From an uncultured Prevotellaceae bacterium (GTDB taxonomy: Bacteria; Bacteroidota; Bacteroidia; Bacteroidales; Bacteroidaceae): a stretch of 64,000 nucleotides of DNA. Both the position numbers and the translations under genes were made by a program. The DNA lies in contig CACYYG010000012.1 of NCBI GenBank assembly GCA_902778535.1, forward strand, positions 1-64,000, read 5' to 3'. The notes under the pieces were generated by a model. That model made no database searches. It saw only the letters and a program-made list of their open reading frames with translations, and was not told where the DNA came from. Below are positions 34,280 to 41,275 of the stretch, piece by piece. The first letter of the stretch is position 1, and every line of letters begins with the position of its first letter.

Positions 34280-35014
34280 TTACTTTGCGGCGTGTTTCTG
34301 CGTGGCCACTGAGAGCACAAGATACCAGGCAATGATGATGGCTAAGGCGCCTATTCCGAAAAGGATGAGCAGTGGCAGGCACGTAGCCAGGAAAATCCAC
34401 TTCACTTCGTTGCCCTTCCATCCCCACGTCTTGAACTTCAATGCAAACATCGGTATCTCGCTCACCAGCAGGTAGCAGCTCAGCAACATCAGCACGAAAA
34501 GAATGGGCATGATGGCTGGCGAAAATGCAACCTTCGGTCCCCAGCCCACGATGAGGCTTCCCCAGAACAGGGCGTTGGCTGGCGTAGGCAAGCCGATGAA
34601 GCCCATCGTCTGCCTCTCGTCAAGGTTAAACTTGGCAAGCCTCAGTGCCGAGAAGGCGGCCATGAGGAAAGCGAGGAAGGGAGTATGGGAAAACACGATT
34701 GACACGATGTTGTTCAACATGCCTTCTTCCATTTCCAGACGGTACATCCCGTTGAGGTTTGCCATTAGGCGGAAGAGCATGGCCGAAGGTGCCACGCCGA
34801 AGGTGACGACGTCGGCCAGCGAGTCCAGTTCCTTGCCAATAGGCGAGCTGACGCCTAAGAGGCGGGCACTCATGCCGTCGAAGAAGTCAAAGACGGCACC
34901 GGCAATGATAGCCCACAGTGCCAGCATATAGAAACCGTAGACTGCAAAGACAACGGCTACGCAGCCTGAAATAAGGTTGCAACAGGTGATAGCGTTGGGA
35001 ATGTGTTTTTTCAA
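34280..35014 (-). CDS. pssA: CDP-diacylglycerol-serine O-phosphatidyltransferase
   Basis: Inner-membrane enzyme that makes phosphatidylserine from CDP-diacylglycerol and serine. 244 aa, about seven or eight helices. The CDP-alcohol phosphatidyltransferase signature D-x2-D-G-x2-A-R-x8-G-x3-D-x3-D is complete: DFFDGMSAR, then GKELDSLAD. It is the class II (integral membrane) type. Psd, the next enzyme of the pathway, is encoded immediately upstream. Confidence 0.95.
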   Translation of the reverse strand: MKKHIPNAITCCNLISGCVAVVFAVYGFYMLALWAIIAGAVFDFFDGMSARLLGVSSPIGKELDSLADVVTFGVAPSAMLFRLMANLNGMYRLEMEEGMLNNIVSIVFSHTPFLAFLMAAFSALRLAKFNLDERQTMGFIGLPTPANALFWGSLIVGWGPKVAFSPAIMPILFVLMLLSCYLLVSEIPMFALKFKTWGWKGNEVKWIFLATCLPLLILFGIGALAIIIAWYLVLSVATQKHAAK

Positions 35015-35038
35015 TGGTGAAGGGTGGAGGGTTGAGGA

Positions 35039-35728
35039 TTAAGGCAGTCGGGCAATGACAGTAAGGTCACCGGTGGTGGCCTGTCCCATTTTCACTTCAG
35101 GCTTCGAGCCGAGGGGCAGATAGACGTCAACACGCGAACCCAGCTTGATGAATCCCAAGTGCTCGTCAATATAACACTCTTCCAGATCCTTAGCGTATGT
35201 GACGATTCTTCGTGCTAAAGCTCCTGCTATCTGGCGGACGAGCACCTGCTGACCGTCGGGCGTCTCTATCATGGTGTCGGAATGTTCGTTTTCCTCGCTG
35301 GCCTTGGGCAGCCACGCCTTGTGGTAGTTGCCGTCGAAGTGGCGCACAAACTTCACCTGTCCGTCGACGGGTATCCAGTTGGCATGAACATTCAGCGGGC
35401 TCATAAAGATGCTGATCATCAGGCGGCGGTCGTGGAAATAGTCGTTCTCGTCGGCCTCTTCAATGACGACAATCTTCCCGTCGGCCGGCGCCACCACCAC
35501 TTTCTCGGTGTTACCGGTGAAATAGCGTATGGGACAACGATAGAAATTGAGCACCAGCAGCCATAGCGTGCCGAAAACGGCCACGAAGGCGGCAAAAGGA
35601 ATCCAGCTGTCGAAGAGTCGCCACAGAATGACGGCAACGGCTATGATGGCAAACAGACTGTAAAGCAGTTCGTTGGTTCCTTCACGGTGGATGCGTATCT
35701 TTTTGAGTTTCCTGATTCTTTTTCCCAT
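35039..35728 (-). CDS. psd: Phosphatidylserine decarboxylase proenzyme
   Basis: 229 aa, the short PSD-A/archaetidylserine-type form. It converts phosphatidylserine to phosphatidylethanolamine. Two N-terminal helices (about residues 18-55), then [32 protein letters not shown] and, near the C-terminus, [11 protein letters not shown]. Self-cleavage between Gly and Ser of that LGS motif creates the pyruvoyl cofactor. First gene of psd-pssA-DUF4834, with a strong promoter at 35761-35792. Confidence 0.95.
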   Translation of the reverse strand: MGKRIRKLKKIRIHREGTNELLYSLFAIIAVAVILWRLFDSWIPFAAFVAVFGTLWLLVLNFYRCPIRYFTGNTEKVVVAPADGKIVVIEEADENDYFHDRRLMISIFMSPLNVHANWIPVDGQVKFVRHFDGNYHKAWLPKASEENEHSDTMIETPDGQQVLVRQIAGALARRIVTYAKDLEECYIDEHLGFIKLGSRVDVYLPLGSKPEVKMGQATTGDLTVIARLP

Positions 35729-35760
35729 AACTCGTCAAATTAGCTTTCGCTAACTTTGTG

Positions 35761-35792
35761 CAAAGGTAATGCTTTTTTACTTAGCGAGCAAA
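35761..35792 (-). promoter_or_regulatory. psd-pssA operon promoter
   Basis: TTTG (35789-35792), 20 bases, TACCTTTG (35761-35768) on the minus strand, 33 bases before the psd start. Perfect match to the Bacteroidota consensus. Confidence 0.82.
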
Positions 35793-35832
35793 CTTTTTCC
35801 TGCAAAAGTAGCCGTGTATAGCAGAAAAACCG

Positions 35833-35840
35833 TACCTTTG
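35833..35840 (+). promoter_or_regulatory. -7 element of the gamma carbonic anhydrase gene
   Basis: TACCTTTG followed by CATC, 60 bases before the start codon at 35900. No clear TTTG box is seen upstream. Divergent from the psd promoter. Confidence 0.6.
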
Positions 35841-35899
35841 CATCAAAAAATACAGCTTTCCTGCTGTTCATTGTACATTGTTCATTATTCTTTTTATTT

Positions 35900-36418
35900 A
35901 TGGCTCTGATAAAAAGCTACAAGGGTCTGTCGCCGAAATGGGGTACAGGCTGTTATTTCAGTGAGAATGCGACGATTGTTGGCGACGTGACGATGGGCGA
36001 CGACTGCTCCATCTGGTTTGGTGCCGTGGTGCGCGGCGATGTGGCTCCCATTACGATGGGTCACCGCTCCAACGTACAGGACGGTGCCGTGGTGCATGTG
36101 ACGAACACCGTCGGCCCGACGCATATCGGCAACGACGTCACCATTGGCCATTGTGCCTGTGTGCACGCCTGCACCATCCACGACGGTGCGCTCATCGGCA
36201 TGGGGTCCACCATCCTCGACGGCGCCGAGATTGGCGAGGGTGCCATCATTGCCGCCGGTGCCCTGGTGCTGCAGAACACGAAGGTCGGCCCGCACGAGCT
36301 GTGGGGCGGCGTGCCTGCCAAGATGCTGAAGATGGCAAAGCCCGGCATGGCCGAGGCCTACGCCGAGCATTATGTTGGTTATGCCCACGAATACTTAGAG
36401 GCTGACGCTGCTCAATAG
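35900..36418 (+). CDS. Gamma carbonic anhydrase-like hexapeptide protein
   Basis: 172 aa left-handed beta-helix of hexapeptide repeats, YrdA/CaiE/PaaY type. DDCSIWFGAVVRGDVAPI, NVQDGAVVH and IGHCACVHACTIHDGALIGMG carry the His residues that bind zinc at the trimer interface. Many members hydrate CO2; others have no proven activity. Convergent with glsB, overlapping it by 7 bases. Confidence 0.9.
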   Translation: MALIKSYKGLSPKWGTGCYFSENATIVGDVTMGDDCSIWFGAVVRGDVAPITMGHRSNVQDGAVVHVTNTVGPTHIGNDVTIGHCACVHACTIHDGALIGMGSTILDGAEIGEGAIIAAGALVLQNTKVGPHELWGGVPAKMLKMAKPGMAEAYAEHYVGYAHEYLEADAAQ

Positions 36419-37404
36419 CCTTTTGTATAGATGACCTTCCCTGCGCCGCTGGTAATCTTCAGGGCCTCGGGATGGTCGTTGATGAACGAGTCGATGTGGC
36501 GCACGCGCTTCTCGGCCAGTATCTCGTCCACAGCGATGAGGATGCCCGTCTCTTCCACGTCGCCAAAGCCATAATTGATGGCGGTGCCGAAGAGTTTCAT
36601 GGTGGGCGAGAGGCTCATATAGGCGTTCACCAGCGGCGGAATGTTGTAGCCCAGTCGGCGAATCTCGCGGTTCAGTATGCGATAGTCTCCCTTGAAGTCG
36701 TTTTCACAGAACAAGGCTTCAAGGGTTTCTTCTTTTGTTTCAATTTTCAGCGGTTTCATCGGCACTACGAGGTTCTCCTTGTCGTCGAAATACTTCTTGA
36801 GGAAGTAGAGAATCATGTCTCTTCCCTCGCGGATGTAGCTGGGATACATGGTCATCTTGCCGAAGAAATATTTCACGTTGGGCATGATGACGGTAAGTGC
36901 TCCTAGACCGTCCCACAGGTTGTCCAGCGCGAAGAGGCTCTTGGCGCCCATGCGCGAGCTCTGGTAAGGCAGGCTGACGAAGCTGCGTCCCAGCTCAATG
37001 GTGTAGGGCATGTAGTCGGTGAGGAACTTCTCCGAGAAATGGAACATGTGGCTGGTGGCCAGCTTCGGCTGCCCGTTGGTGCCTATTTCCCACTTCGTCC
37101 CCTCCAAATAGCGGTAGCCGCCGATAATTTCCTCGGCCTCGGGGTTCCATACGATGAGCTGCTTATAGCAGTTCTCGCAAATGTCGAACTCGTCGAGGTC
37201 GCAGTCCTTGCCCGTGCCGCCGCCGGCCTCGCGGAAGGCTATTTCGCGCAGTCGGCCAATCTCGCGCAACACGTTTGGCGCATTGTGTGCCGTGACGATG
37301 TAGATTTCGTTGTTGCTCTTGTTCGTCATGCGCAACTGGCGCTCGGGCGTCAGCTCGCTCTTGAGCACTTCGGCGGGGATGGGGGCGATGATGGGTTGAT
37401 CCAT
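36412..37404 (-). CDS. glsB: Glycine-lipid N-acyltransferase subunit (GNAT, GlsB-like)
   Basis: 330 aa GNAT-fold protein of the OlsB/hemolysin-like Acetyltransf_5 group: IGRLREIAFREAGGGTGKDCDLDEFD, the core IGGYRYLEG, and TIELGRSFVSLPYQ. In Bacteroides thetaiotaomicron GlsB N-acylates glycine and GlsA then O-acylates the product to make glycine lipids. A plsC-type acyltransferase gene lies upstream on the same strand (37865), which supports this assignment, although a four-helix-bundle unit separates the two. An ornithine-lipid role is the alternative. Confidence 0.8.
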   Translation of the reverse strand: MDQPIIAPIPAEVLKSELTPERQLRMTNKSNNEIYIVTAHNAPNVLREIGRLREIAFREAGGGTGKDCDLDEFDICENCYKQLIVWNPEAEEIIGGYRYLEGTKWEIGTNGQPKLATSHMFHFSEKFLTDYMPYTIELGRSFVSLPYQSSRMGAKSLFALDNLWDGLGALTVIMPNVKYFFGKMTMYPSYIREGRDMILYFLKKYFDDKENLVVPMKPLKIETKEETLEALFCENDFKGDYRILNREIRRLGYNIPPLVNAYMSLSPTMKLFGTAINYGFGDVEETGILIAVDEILAEKRVRHIDSFINDHPEALKITSGAGKVIYTKGY

Positions 37405-37409
37405 GAAAC

Positions 37410-37449
37410 AGTTTATAGTGAATAGTTGATAGTGAATAGTTATGATTAC
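37410..37449 (-). repeat. Downstream arm of four-helix-bundle unit 2
   Basis: On the plus strand AGTTTATAGTGAATAGTTGA, then TAGTGAATAGT and the junction TATGATTAC. It matches the reverse complement of 37841-37880 at 34 of 40 positions. Its outer end lies 5 bases before the glsB start codon. Confidence 0.88.
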
Positions 37450-37459
37450 CTGGGCGGGG

Positions 37460-37831
37460 TTAGGGCAAGCCCATTTTCATTTTCATTGTTTTGATGGAGC
37501 TGGTGAGCATCTTTCCTATTTCGACATTATCGTTATAGATGGATGAAAACTCCTCTTCAGTCAAGAAACCGCCGCCGTGCAGACTATTAAGCCAGTATTC
37601 AGTCTCACCAGACTCTTTCAGGGCGATACTCAGTTTAGAGACAAAGTCTGCCGGACTTTGTGCATAACGGCTTTCAGCTATGTTGGCACCTATGCTGGTA
37701 CCGCTACGATATATTTGCTTTGACATCGTACTCTCCTTTTTCTTGTCTCTTAGATAGCTGTATAGTTTGACAATCCTTTGTGCGAATGCTTCACTCTTCA
37801 CCTGTAAAGGACTTATAGGTCTCTGCATCAT
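37460..37831 (-). CDS. Four-helix-bundle protein (23S rRNA IVS-protein/Avd family), copy 2
   Basis: 123 aa with YRSGTSIGANIAESRYAQSP, ADFVSKLSIALKESGETEYW and SIYND, close to copy 1 at 29016. ATG 37831 was chosen because, as in copy 1, the gene then begins ATG ATG about 9 bases inside the TATGATTAC junction; the upstream in-frame start at 37864 would read through the arm. It points the same way as glsA and glsB and lies between them. The biochemical role is unproved; nucleic-acid binding is expected from the family. Confidence 0.9.
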   Translation of the reverse strand: MMQRPISPLQVKSEAFAQRIVKLYSYLRDKKKESTMSKQIYRSGTSIGANIAESRYAQSPADFVSKLSIALKESGETEYWLNSLHGGGFLTEEEFSSIYNDNVEIGKMLTSSIKTMKMKMGLP

Positions 37832-37840
37832 ACTCCAAAA

Positions 37841-37880
37841 GTAATCATAACTATAAACTACCAACTATAAACTATACACT
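37841..37880 (-). repeat. Upstream arm of four-helix-bundle unit 2
   Basis: GTAATCATAACTATAAACTA followed by CCAACTATAAACTATACACT on the plus strand. It pairs with 37410-37449. The glsA stop codon (37865-37867) lies inside this arm, so the last residues of GlsA (VYSL) are encoded by repeat sequence. Confidence 0.88.
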
Positions 37881-38695
37881 AAGGAAGCCACGTACTCGGC
37901 CCACTCGGCAGGCGTCTTCGACTTGTCGGTGAAGGTCTGCCAGGGAATGGGCTTGCCGATGTGCACGGGGAAGGTGTTGCCTGTGTTCTTGTACATCTCG
38001 TCCACGAGGAACAACATGGCCACATTCACTTTCTTGATGCAGCGGTCGCTGATGTTGCTCAACCGGTAGAAGAAGTTCGAGTTGCGGCCTCCGAAGTGGA
38101 TGGGCACCACGTCGCGCTGTGTCTCCACGCTCTTCGTGACGAAGGTTTTCTTCCACGGCAGGTCGCGAATCTCGCCCTTACGGCGGCGCGAGCACAGTCC
38201 GGCGGGAAACATCAGCATGTGGTATTCGCTCTTGAAGCCTGCCTCCACCATGGCGGGGAAATTCCGGCTCTGCTTGCCCGTCTTGTTGATGGGGATGCAG
38301 AGCGGTGCCAGGCCGGGCAGGTTCATCAGCATGTCGTTCACCAGATAGCGGAAATTGTCGCCGTAGTGCTTGCCGATGAGGGCACCCAGCGCCACGCCGT
38401 CGACGCCGCCCATCGGATGGTTGCTTACGAAGGTATAGAGGCGGCCGTCGTCCTTCGGCGGCAGGTTTTCCTCACCCGTCACCTCCAGTTTCGTGTCGAG
38501 AAACTCCATGCAGGCTTCCAGCCAAGGCGTACCCTTCAGGTCGCGCGAGTCCCAGAGGAACTTGTTGCACTGGTCCTCGTGGGCTATCTTGCGCAGCCAG
38601 TTCACGGCAAAGCCAGGCACCCAACGGGCTTTCTTGCCCATCTTGTCGTGCAGCACCTTCTTGATATCGATGGTCTTCTCGGTGACGGTTTCCAT
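37865..38695 (-). CDS. glsA: Lysophospholipid-type acyltransferase (GlsA-like)
   Basis: 276 aa PlsC-superfamily enzyme with the acyltransferase motif SNHPMGGVDGVAL (H-x4-D) and LMFPAGLCSRRRKGEIRD. In glycine-lipid synthesis GlsA adds the second acyl chain to the hydroxyl of the N-acylglycine intermediate. Pairing with the GNAT gene 36412-37404 supports this over a general phosphatidic-acid acyltransferase. It is the first gene of the pair; a promoter is at 38742-38749. Its C-terminus runs into an inverted-repeat arm. Confidence 0.82.
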   Translation of the reverse strand: METVTEKTIDIKKVLHDKMGKKARWVPGFAVNWLRKIAHEDQCNKFLWDSRDLKGTPWLEACMEFLDTKLEVTGEENLPPKDDGRLYTFVSNHPMGGVDGVALGALIGKHYGDNFRYLVNDMLMNLPGLAPLCIPINKTGKQSRNFPAMVEAGFKSEYHMLMFPAGLCSRRRKGEIRDLPWKKTFVTKSVETQRDVVPIHFGGRNSNFFYRLSNISDRCIKKVNVAMLFLVDEMYKNTGNTFPVHIGKPIPWQTFTDKSKTPAEWAEYVASLVYSL

Positions 38696-38741
38696 GTTGA
38701 TTCTTGCAGCGTAGTTTGTACGTCAGATTGTTTTCAGTCTG

Positions 38742-38749
38742 CAAAAGTA
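38742..38749 (-). promoter_or_regulatory. glsA promoter, -7 element
   Basis: TACTTTTG on the minus strand, 47 bases before the glsA start. The upstream box is not obvious. Confidence 0.55.
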
Positions 38750-38905
38750 ACACTTTTCTTTTAATTTATACCTTTTTTGCGACAAAAAAGTACATTTTTA
38801 CGAAAAAATTACGACCCGTGGGGCTGATACAGCCGGGTAAACAGCTGCGGACAAATGCAAGTTTCCTGCCGCAGGTGCTTTTTGTCCTGCGAGCGGCATT
38901 GTTTT

Positions 38906-38989
38906 ATGTTCAACGTCCTTGAACTTATGTTCAACGCCCTTGAACACATGTTCAACGTCCATGAACTTATGTTCAACGCCCTTGAACAT
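38906..38989. repeat. Four 21-bp tandem palindromic repeats
   Basis: The unit ATGTTCAACGCCCTTGAACA plus one base is present four times with a strict 21-base period (starts 38906, 38927, 38948, 38969). Each unit is itself an interrupted palindrome, TTCAA-N5-TTGAA, with arms up to 8 bases in the last copy. Two helical turns separate the centres, so all copies face the same side of the DNA. Located in the divergent region between glsA and mraZ. Confidence 0.85.
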
Positions 38990-39189
38990 AAATATAGCAT
39001 GACTGCAGACATAAAAGCCGAAACCTCAGAACTTTTATCCTTATGACCGGCTCAATGAGTAGCGCGACTACGCCTTCAGTCCTCCTCCGTTTTCCCCAAA
39101 ACAGCTTTGCACACAATATATGGTTTTGTGTAAAAAAAGGAGGGGAAAGTGGAGCAAGAACAAAAAAAACAAATTTTTTAAAAAAAAGA

Positions 39190-39214
39190 TGGGGAAAAGT
39201 GGGGGAAAGTGGAG
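39190..39214 (+). promoter_or_regulatory. Putative MraZ operator
   Basis: TGGGG-AAAAG-TGGGG-GAAAG-TGGAG: three direct TGGNN repeats with an exact 10-base period, the arrangement (TGGGN with 5-base spacers) known to bind E. coli MraZ. It lies 9 bases before the -7 element and replaces the usual TTTG box. A further partial copy, GGGGAAAGTGGAG, lies at about 39143-39155. Confidence 0.75.
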
Positions 39215-39223
39215 GAAAATATT

Positions 39224-39231
39224 TATCTTTG
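39224..39231 (+). promoter_or_regulatory. dcw cluster promoter, -7 element
   Basis: TATCTTTG, 33 bases before the mraZ start. No TTTG at -33; that position is occupied by the MraZ repeats, which suggests autoregulation. Confidence 0.65.
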
Positions 39232-39264
39232 CACACGAGATTTAAAAACGCCTAAAATACGCTC

Positions 39265-39720
39265 ATGAGATTCCTTGGTAACATAGAAGCGAGGACCGAT
39301 GCAAAGGGCCGCGTTTTCCTGCCTGCCACCTTCCGCAAGGTGCTGCAGGCCGGCGGCTGCGACTCGCTGGTGATGCGCAAGGACATTCACCAGAAGTGCC
39401 TGGTGCTCTACCCCGAGAGCGTATGGAACGAGCGCGTCGATGCGTTGCGCTCGCGCATCAGCGAGTGGGACGACATGGAGCAGATGGTGATGCGCCAGTA
39501 CATGAAGGAGGCCGAAGTGGTGACGCTCGACGGCAACGGCCGCTTCCTCATTCCTAAGCGCTACCTGCAGATGGCCGAGATTGACCAGGCCGTACACTTC
39601 ATCGGCATGACGGACACCATCGAGATATGGGCGGCCGAGAAAGCGGAGCAGCCCTTCCTGACACAGGAGGACTTCGCCGCTAGGCTGAAAGCCATCATGG
39701 CGCCGAAGACTGAACAGTGA
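39265..39720 (+). CDS. mraZ: Transcriptional regulator MraZ
   Basis: 151 aa with two AbrB-like SpoVT domains: MRFLGNIEARTDAKGRVFLPATFR (residues 1-24) and VVTLDGNGRFLIPKRYLQ (about 90). MraZ binds DNA at the front of the dcw cluster and usually represses it. The operator repeats at 39190-39214 fit this. First gene of the cluster, 29 bases before rsmH. Confidence 0.95.
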   Translation: MRFLGNIEARTDAKGRVFLPATFRKVLQAGGCDSLVMRKDIHQKCLVLYPESVWNERVDALRSRISEWDDMEQMVMRQYMKEAEVVTLDGNGRFLIPKRYLQMAEIDQAVHFIGMTDTIEIWAAEKAEQPFLTQEDFAARLKAIMAPKTEQ

Positions 39721-39749
39721 AGATGGAAGATTAAAGATTGAGACAGTCG

Positions 39750-40682
39750 ATGATGACAGCGGACACATACCACGTTCCTGTACTCCTGAGAGAGAGCGTC
39801 GACGGGCTGGACATCCAGCCCGACGGCGTTTATGTGGACACAACTTTCGGCGGCGGCGGCCATTCGAAGGAGATTCTGAGCCGTCTGGGGCCGAAGGGCC
39901 TGCTCTTCGGCTTCGACCAGGACGAGGATGCCGAGCGCAACATCGGCAGCATGGGCCAGTCGCCGCAGGGGCCGCGCTTCATCTTCGTGCGCAGCAACTT
40001 CCGCTACGTCCGCCAGTGGATGCGCTACCACGGCATCAGCCACATCGACGGCCTGCTGGCCGACCTCGGCGTGTCGTCGCACCATTTCGACGATGCCGAG
40101 CGCGGCTTCTCCTTCCGTTTCAACGCACCGTTGGACATGCGCATGAACCGCCGTGCCACGCTGACAGCCGCCGACGTGGTGAACAACTATAGCGAGGAGC
40201 AGCTCAGCGACGTGTTCTATCTCTACGGCGAGCTGCGCAACGCCCGGCAGGTGGCTGCGGCTGTCGTGGATGCTCGCCAATGGCACACCATCGACACTAC
40301 GGAGCAGTTGCTGATGGCAGTTGAAAAGCTCTTCGCCCGCGAGCGCGAGAAGAAAGAGGTGACGAAGCTCTTCCAGGCCCTGCGCATAGAGGTGAACCAC
40401 GAGATGGATGCGCTGGCACAGATGCTCACCGCCGCTACCTCGCTGCTCAGGCCCGGCGGACGCCTCAGCGTCATTACCTACCACTCGCTGGAGGATCGCA
40501 TGGTGAAGAACATCATCCGCTCAGGACGCATCGACGGCCGCCAGCAGCAGGACTTCTTCGGGCGCACCAGCTGCGCCCTGCGTCCTGTAGGCAAACCCAT
40601 CGTGCCCACAGAAGCCGAACTGCAGCAGAATCCCCGCAGTCGCAGCGCCAAGCTGAGAATCGCGGAAAAGACTGATAATTGA
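39750..40682 (+). CDS. rsmH: 16S rRNA (cytosine(1402)-N(4))-methyltransferase
   Basis: 310 aa. The SAM motif is VYVDTTFGGGGHSKEIL, then ADLGVSSHHFDDAERGFSFR and the C-terminal SVITYHSLEDRMVK, all hallmarks of RsmH (MraW). It methylates N4 of C1402 in the ribosomal P site. ATG 39750 (followed by ATG 39753) was preferred to the TTG at 39738, which lies in A/T-rich filler. Second gene of the dcw cluster. Confidence 0.95.
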   Translation: MMTADTYHVPVLLRESVDGLDIQPDGVYVDTTFGGGGHSKEILSRLGPKGLLFGFDQDEDAERNIGSMGQSPQGPRFIFVRSNFRYVRQWMRYHGISHIDGLLADLGVSSHHFDDAERGFSFRFNAPLDMRMNRRATLTAADVVNNYSEEQLSDVFYLYGELRNARQVAAAVVDARQWHTIDTTEQLLMAVEKLFAREREKKEVTKLFQALRIEVNHEMDALAQMLTAATSLLRPGGRLSVITYHSLEDRMVKNIIRSGRIDGRQQQDFFGRTSCALRPVGKPIVPTEAELQQNPRSRSAKLRIAEKTDN

Positions 40683-40692
40683 ATATTGAAAC

Positions 40693-41193
40693 ATGGCAAA
40701 GAAAAACGAGCATATAGAGGACGACGAGGTGCGCTTTACCGTTGAGGAGGGCGTAGAAACGGCTGACGAACAGCCGGATGCCCAGCAAGACGACAGCACA
40801 AAGGAGCACCTGACGGCAAAACTGAAGAAGAAAATCGACCAGACCAGCGAGGCCGACGAAGCACCGTCGGCATCGCTGCGCCTGCGCGACGTGCTGGGCG
40901 GCGACTTCCTGTGGACGGTGGTGCGCCGGCAGATATGGCTCATCGTGCTCATCGTGGTCATCGTCATCGCCTACGTCGCCGTCAGATACCAGTGCCAGCA
41001 GGATGCCATCGACATTGCACAGTTGGAAAAAGACCTGGTGAACGCGAAGTTCGAGTCGCTCAGCAGTTCCAGCAACCTCACCCGCATGTCGCGCCAAAGC
41101 AACATCACCGACCTGCTGGAGAAAAACGACAGTGTCATGCTGCACGCTGCCAACCAGCCGCCGTTTATCATTGACGTACCCGAGGAGAATTGA
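40693..41193 (+). CDS. ftsL: FtsL-like divisome protein
   Basis: 166 aa: an acidic cytoplasmic N-terminus of about 70 residues, one membrane helix (about 78-97, IWLIVLIVVIVIAYVAV), then a short helical periplasmic part with a leucine-zipper-like heptad pattern (AQLEKDLVNAKFESL). The size, topology and place between rsmH and ftsI identify it as FtsL; sequence identity in this family is low. FtsL links FtsQ/FtsB-type proteins to the FtsW-FtsI synthase. Confidence 0.82.
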   Translation: MAKKNEHIEDDEVRFTVEEGVETADEQPDAQQDDSTKEHLTAKLKKKIDQTSEADEAPSASLRLRDVLGGDFLWTVVRRQIWLIVLIVVIVIAYVAVRYQCQQDAIDIAQLEKDLVNAKFESLSSSSNLTRMSRQSNITDLLEKNDSVMLHAANQPPFIIDVPEEN

Positions 41194-41275
41194 AGAATTG
41201 AAGAATTGAAGGATTGAAGAATTGAAGGATTGAAGAATTGAAGAATTGAAGGATTGAAGAATTGAAGGTTAGATT
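41194..41275 (+). repeat. GAATTGAAG tandem filler between ftsL and ftsI
   Basis: The gap is filled by about nine tandem copies of AGAATTGA/AGGATTGA (period 8 to 9 bases). No gene or hairpin is seen. Same type of low-complexity filler as found at other gene junctions, but with its own unit. Confidence 0.85.

Noticed and set aside
38855-39046. 63-codon open frame over the 21-base repeats
   Set aside because: Most of the peptide is repeat translation (MFNALEH units); the repeat is a DNA feature with a dyad in each unit.
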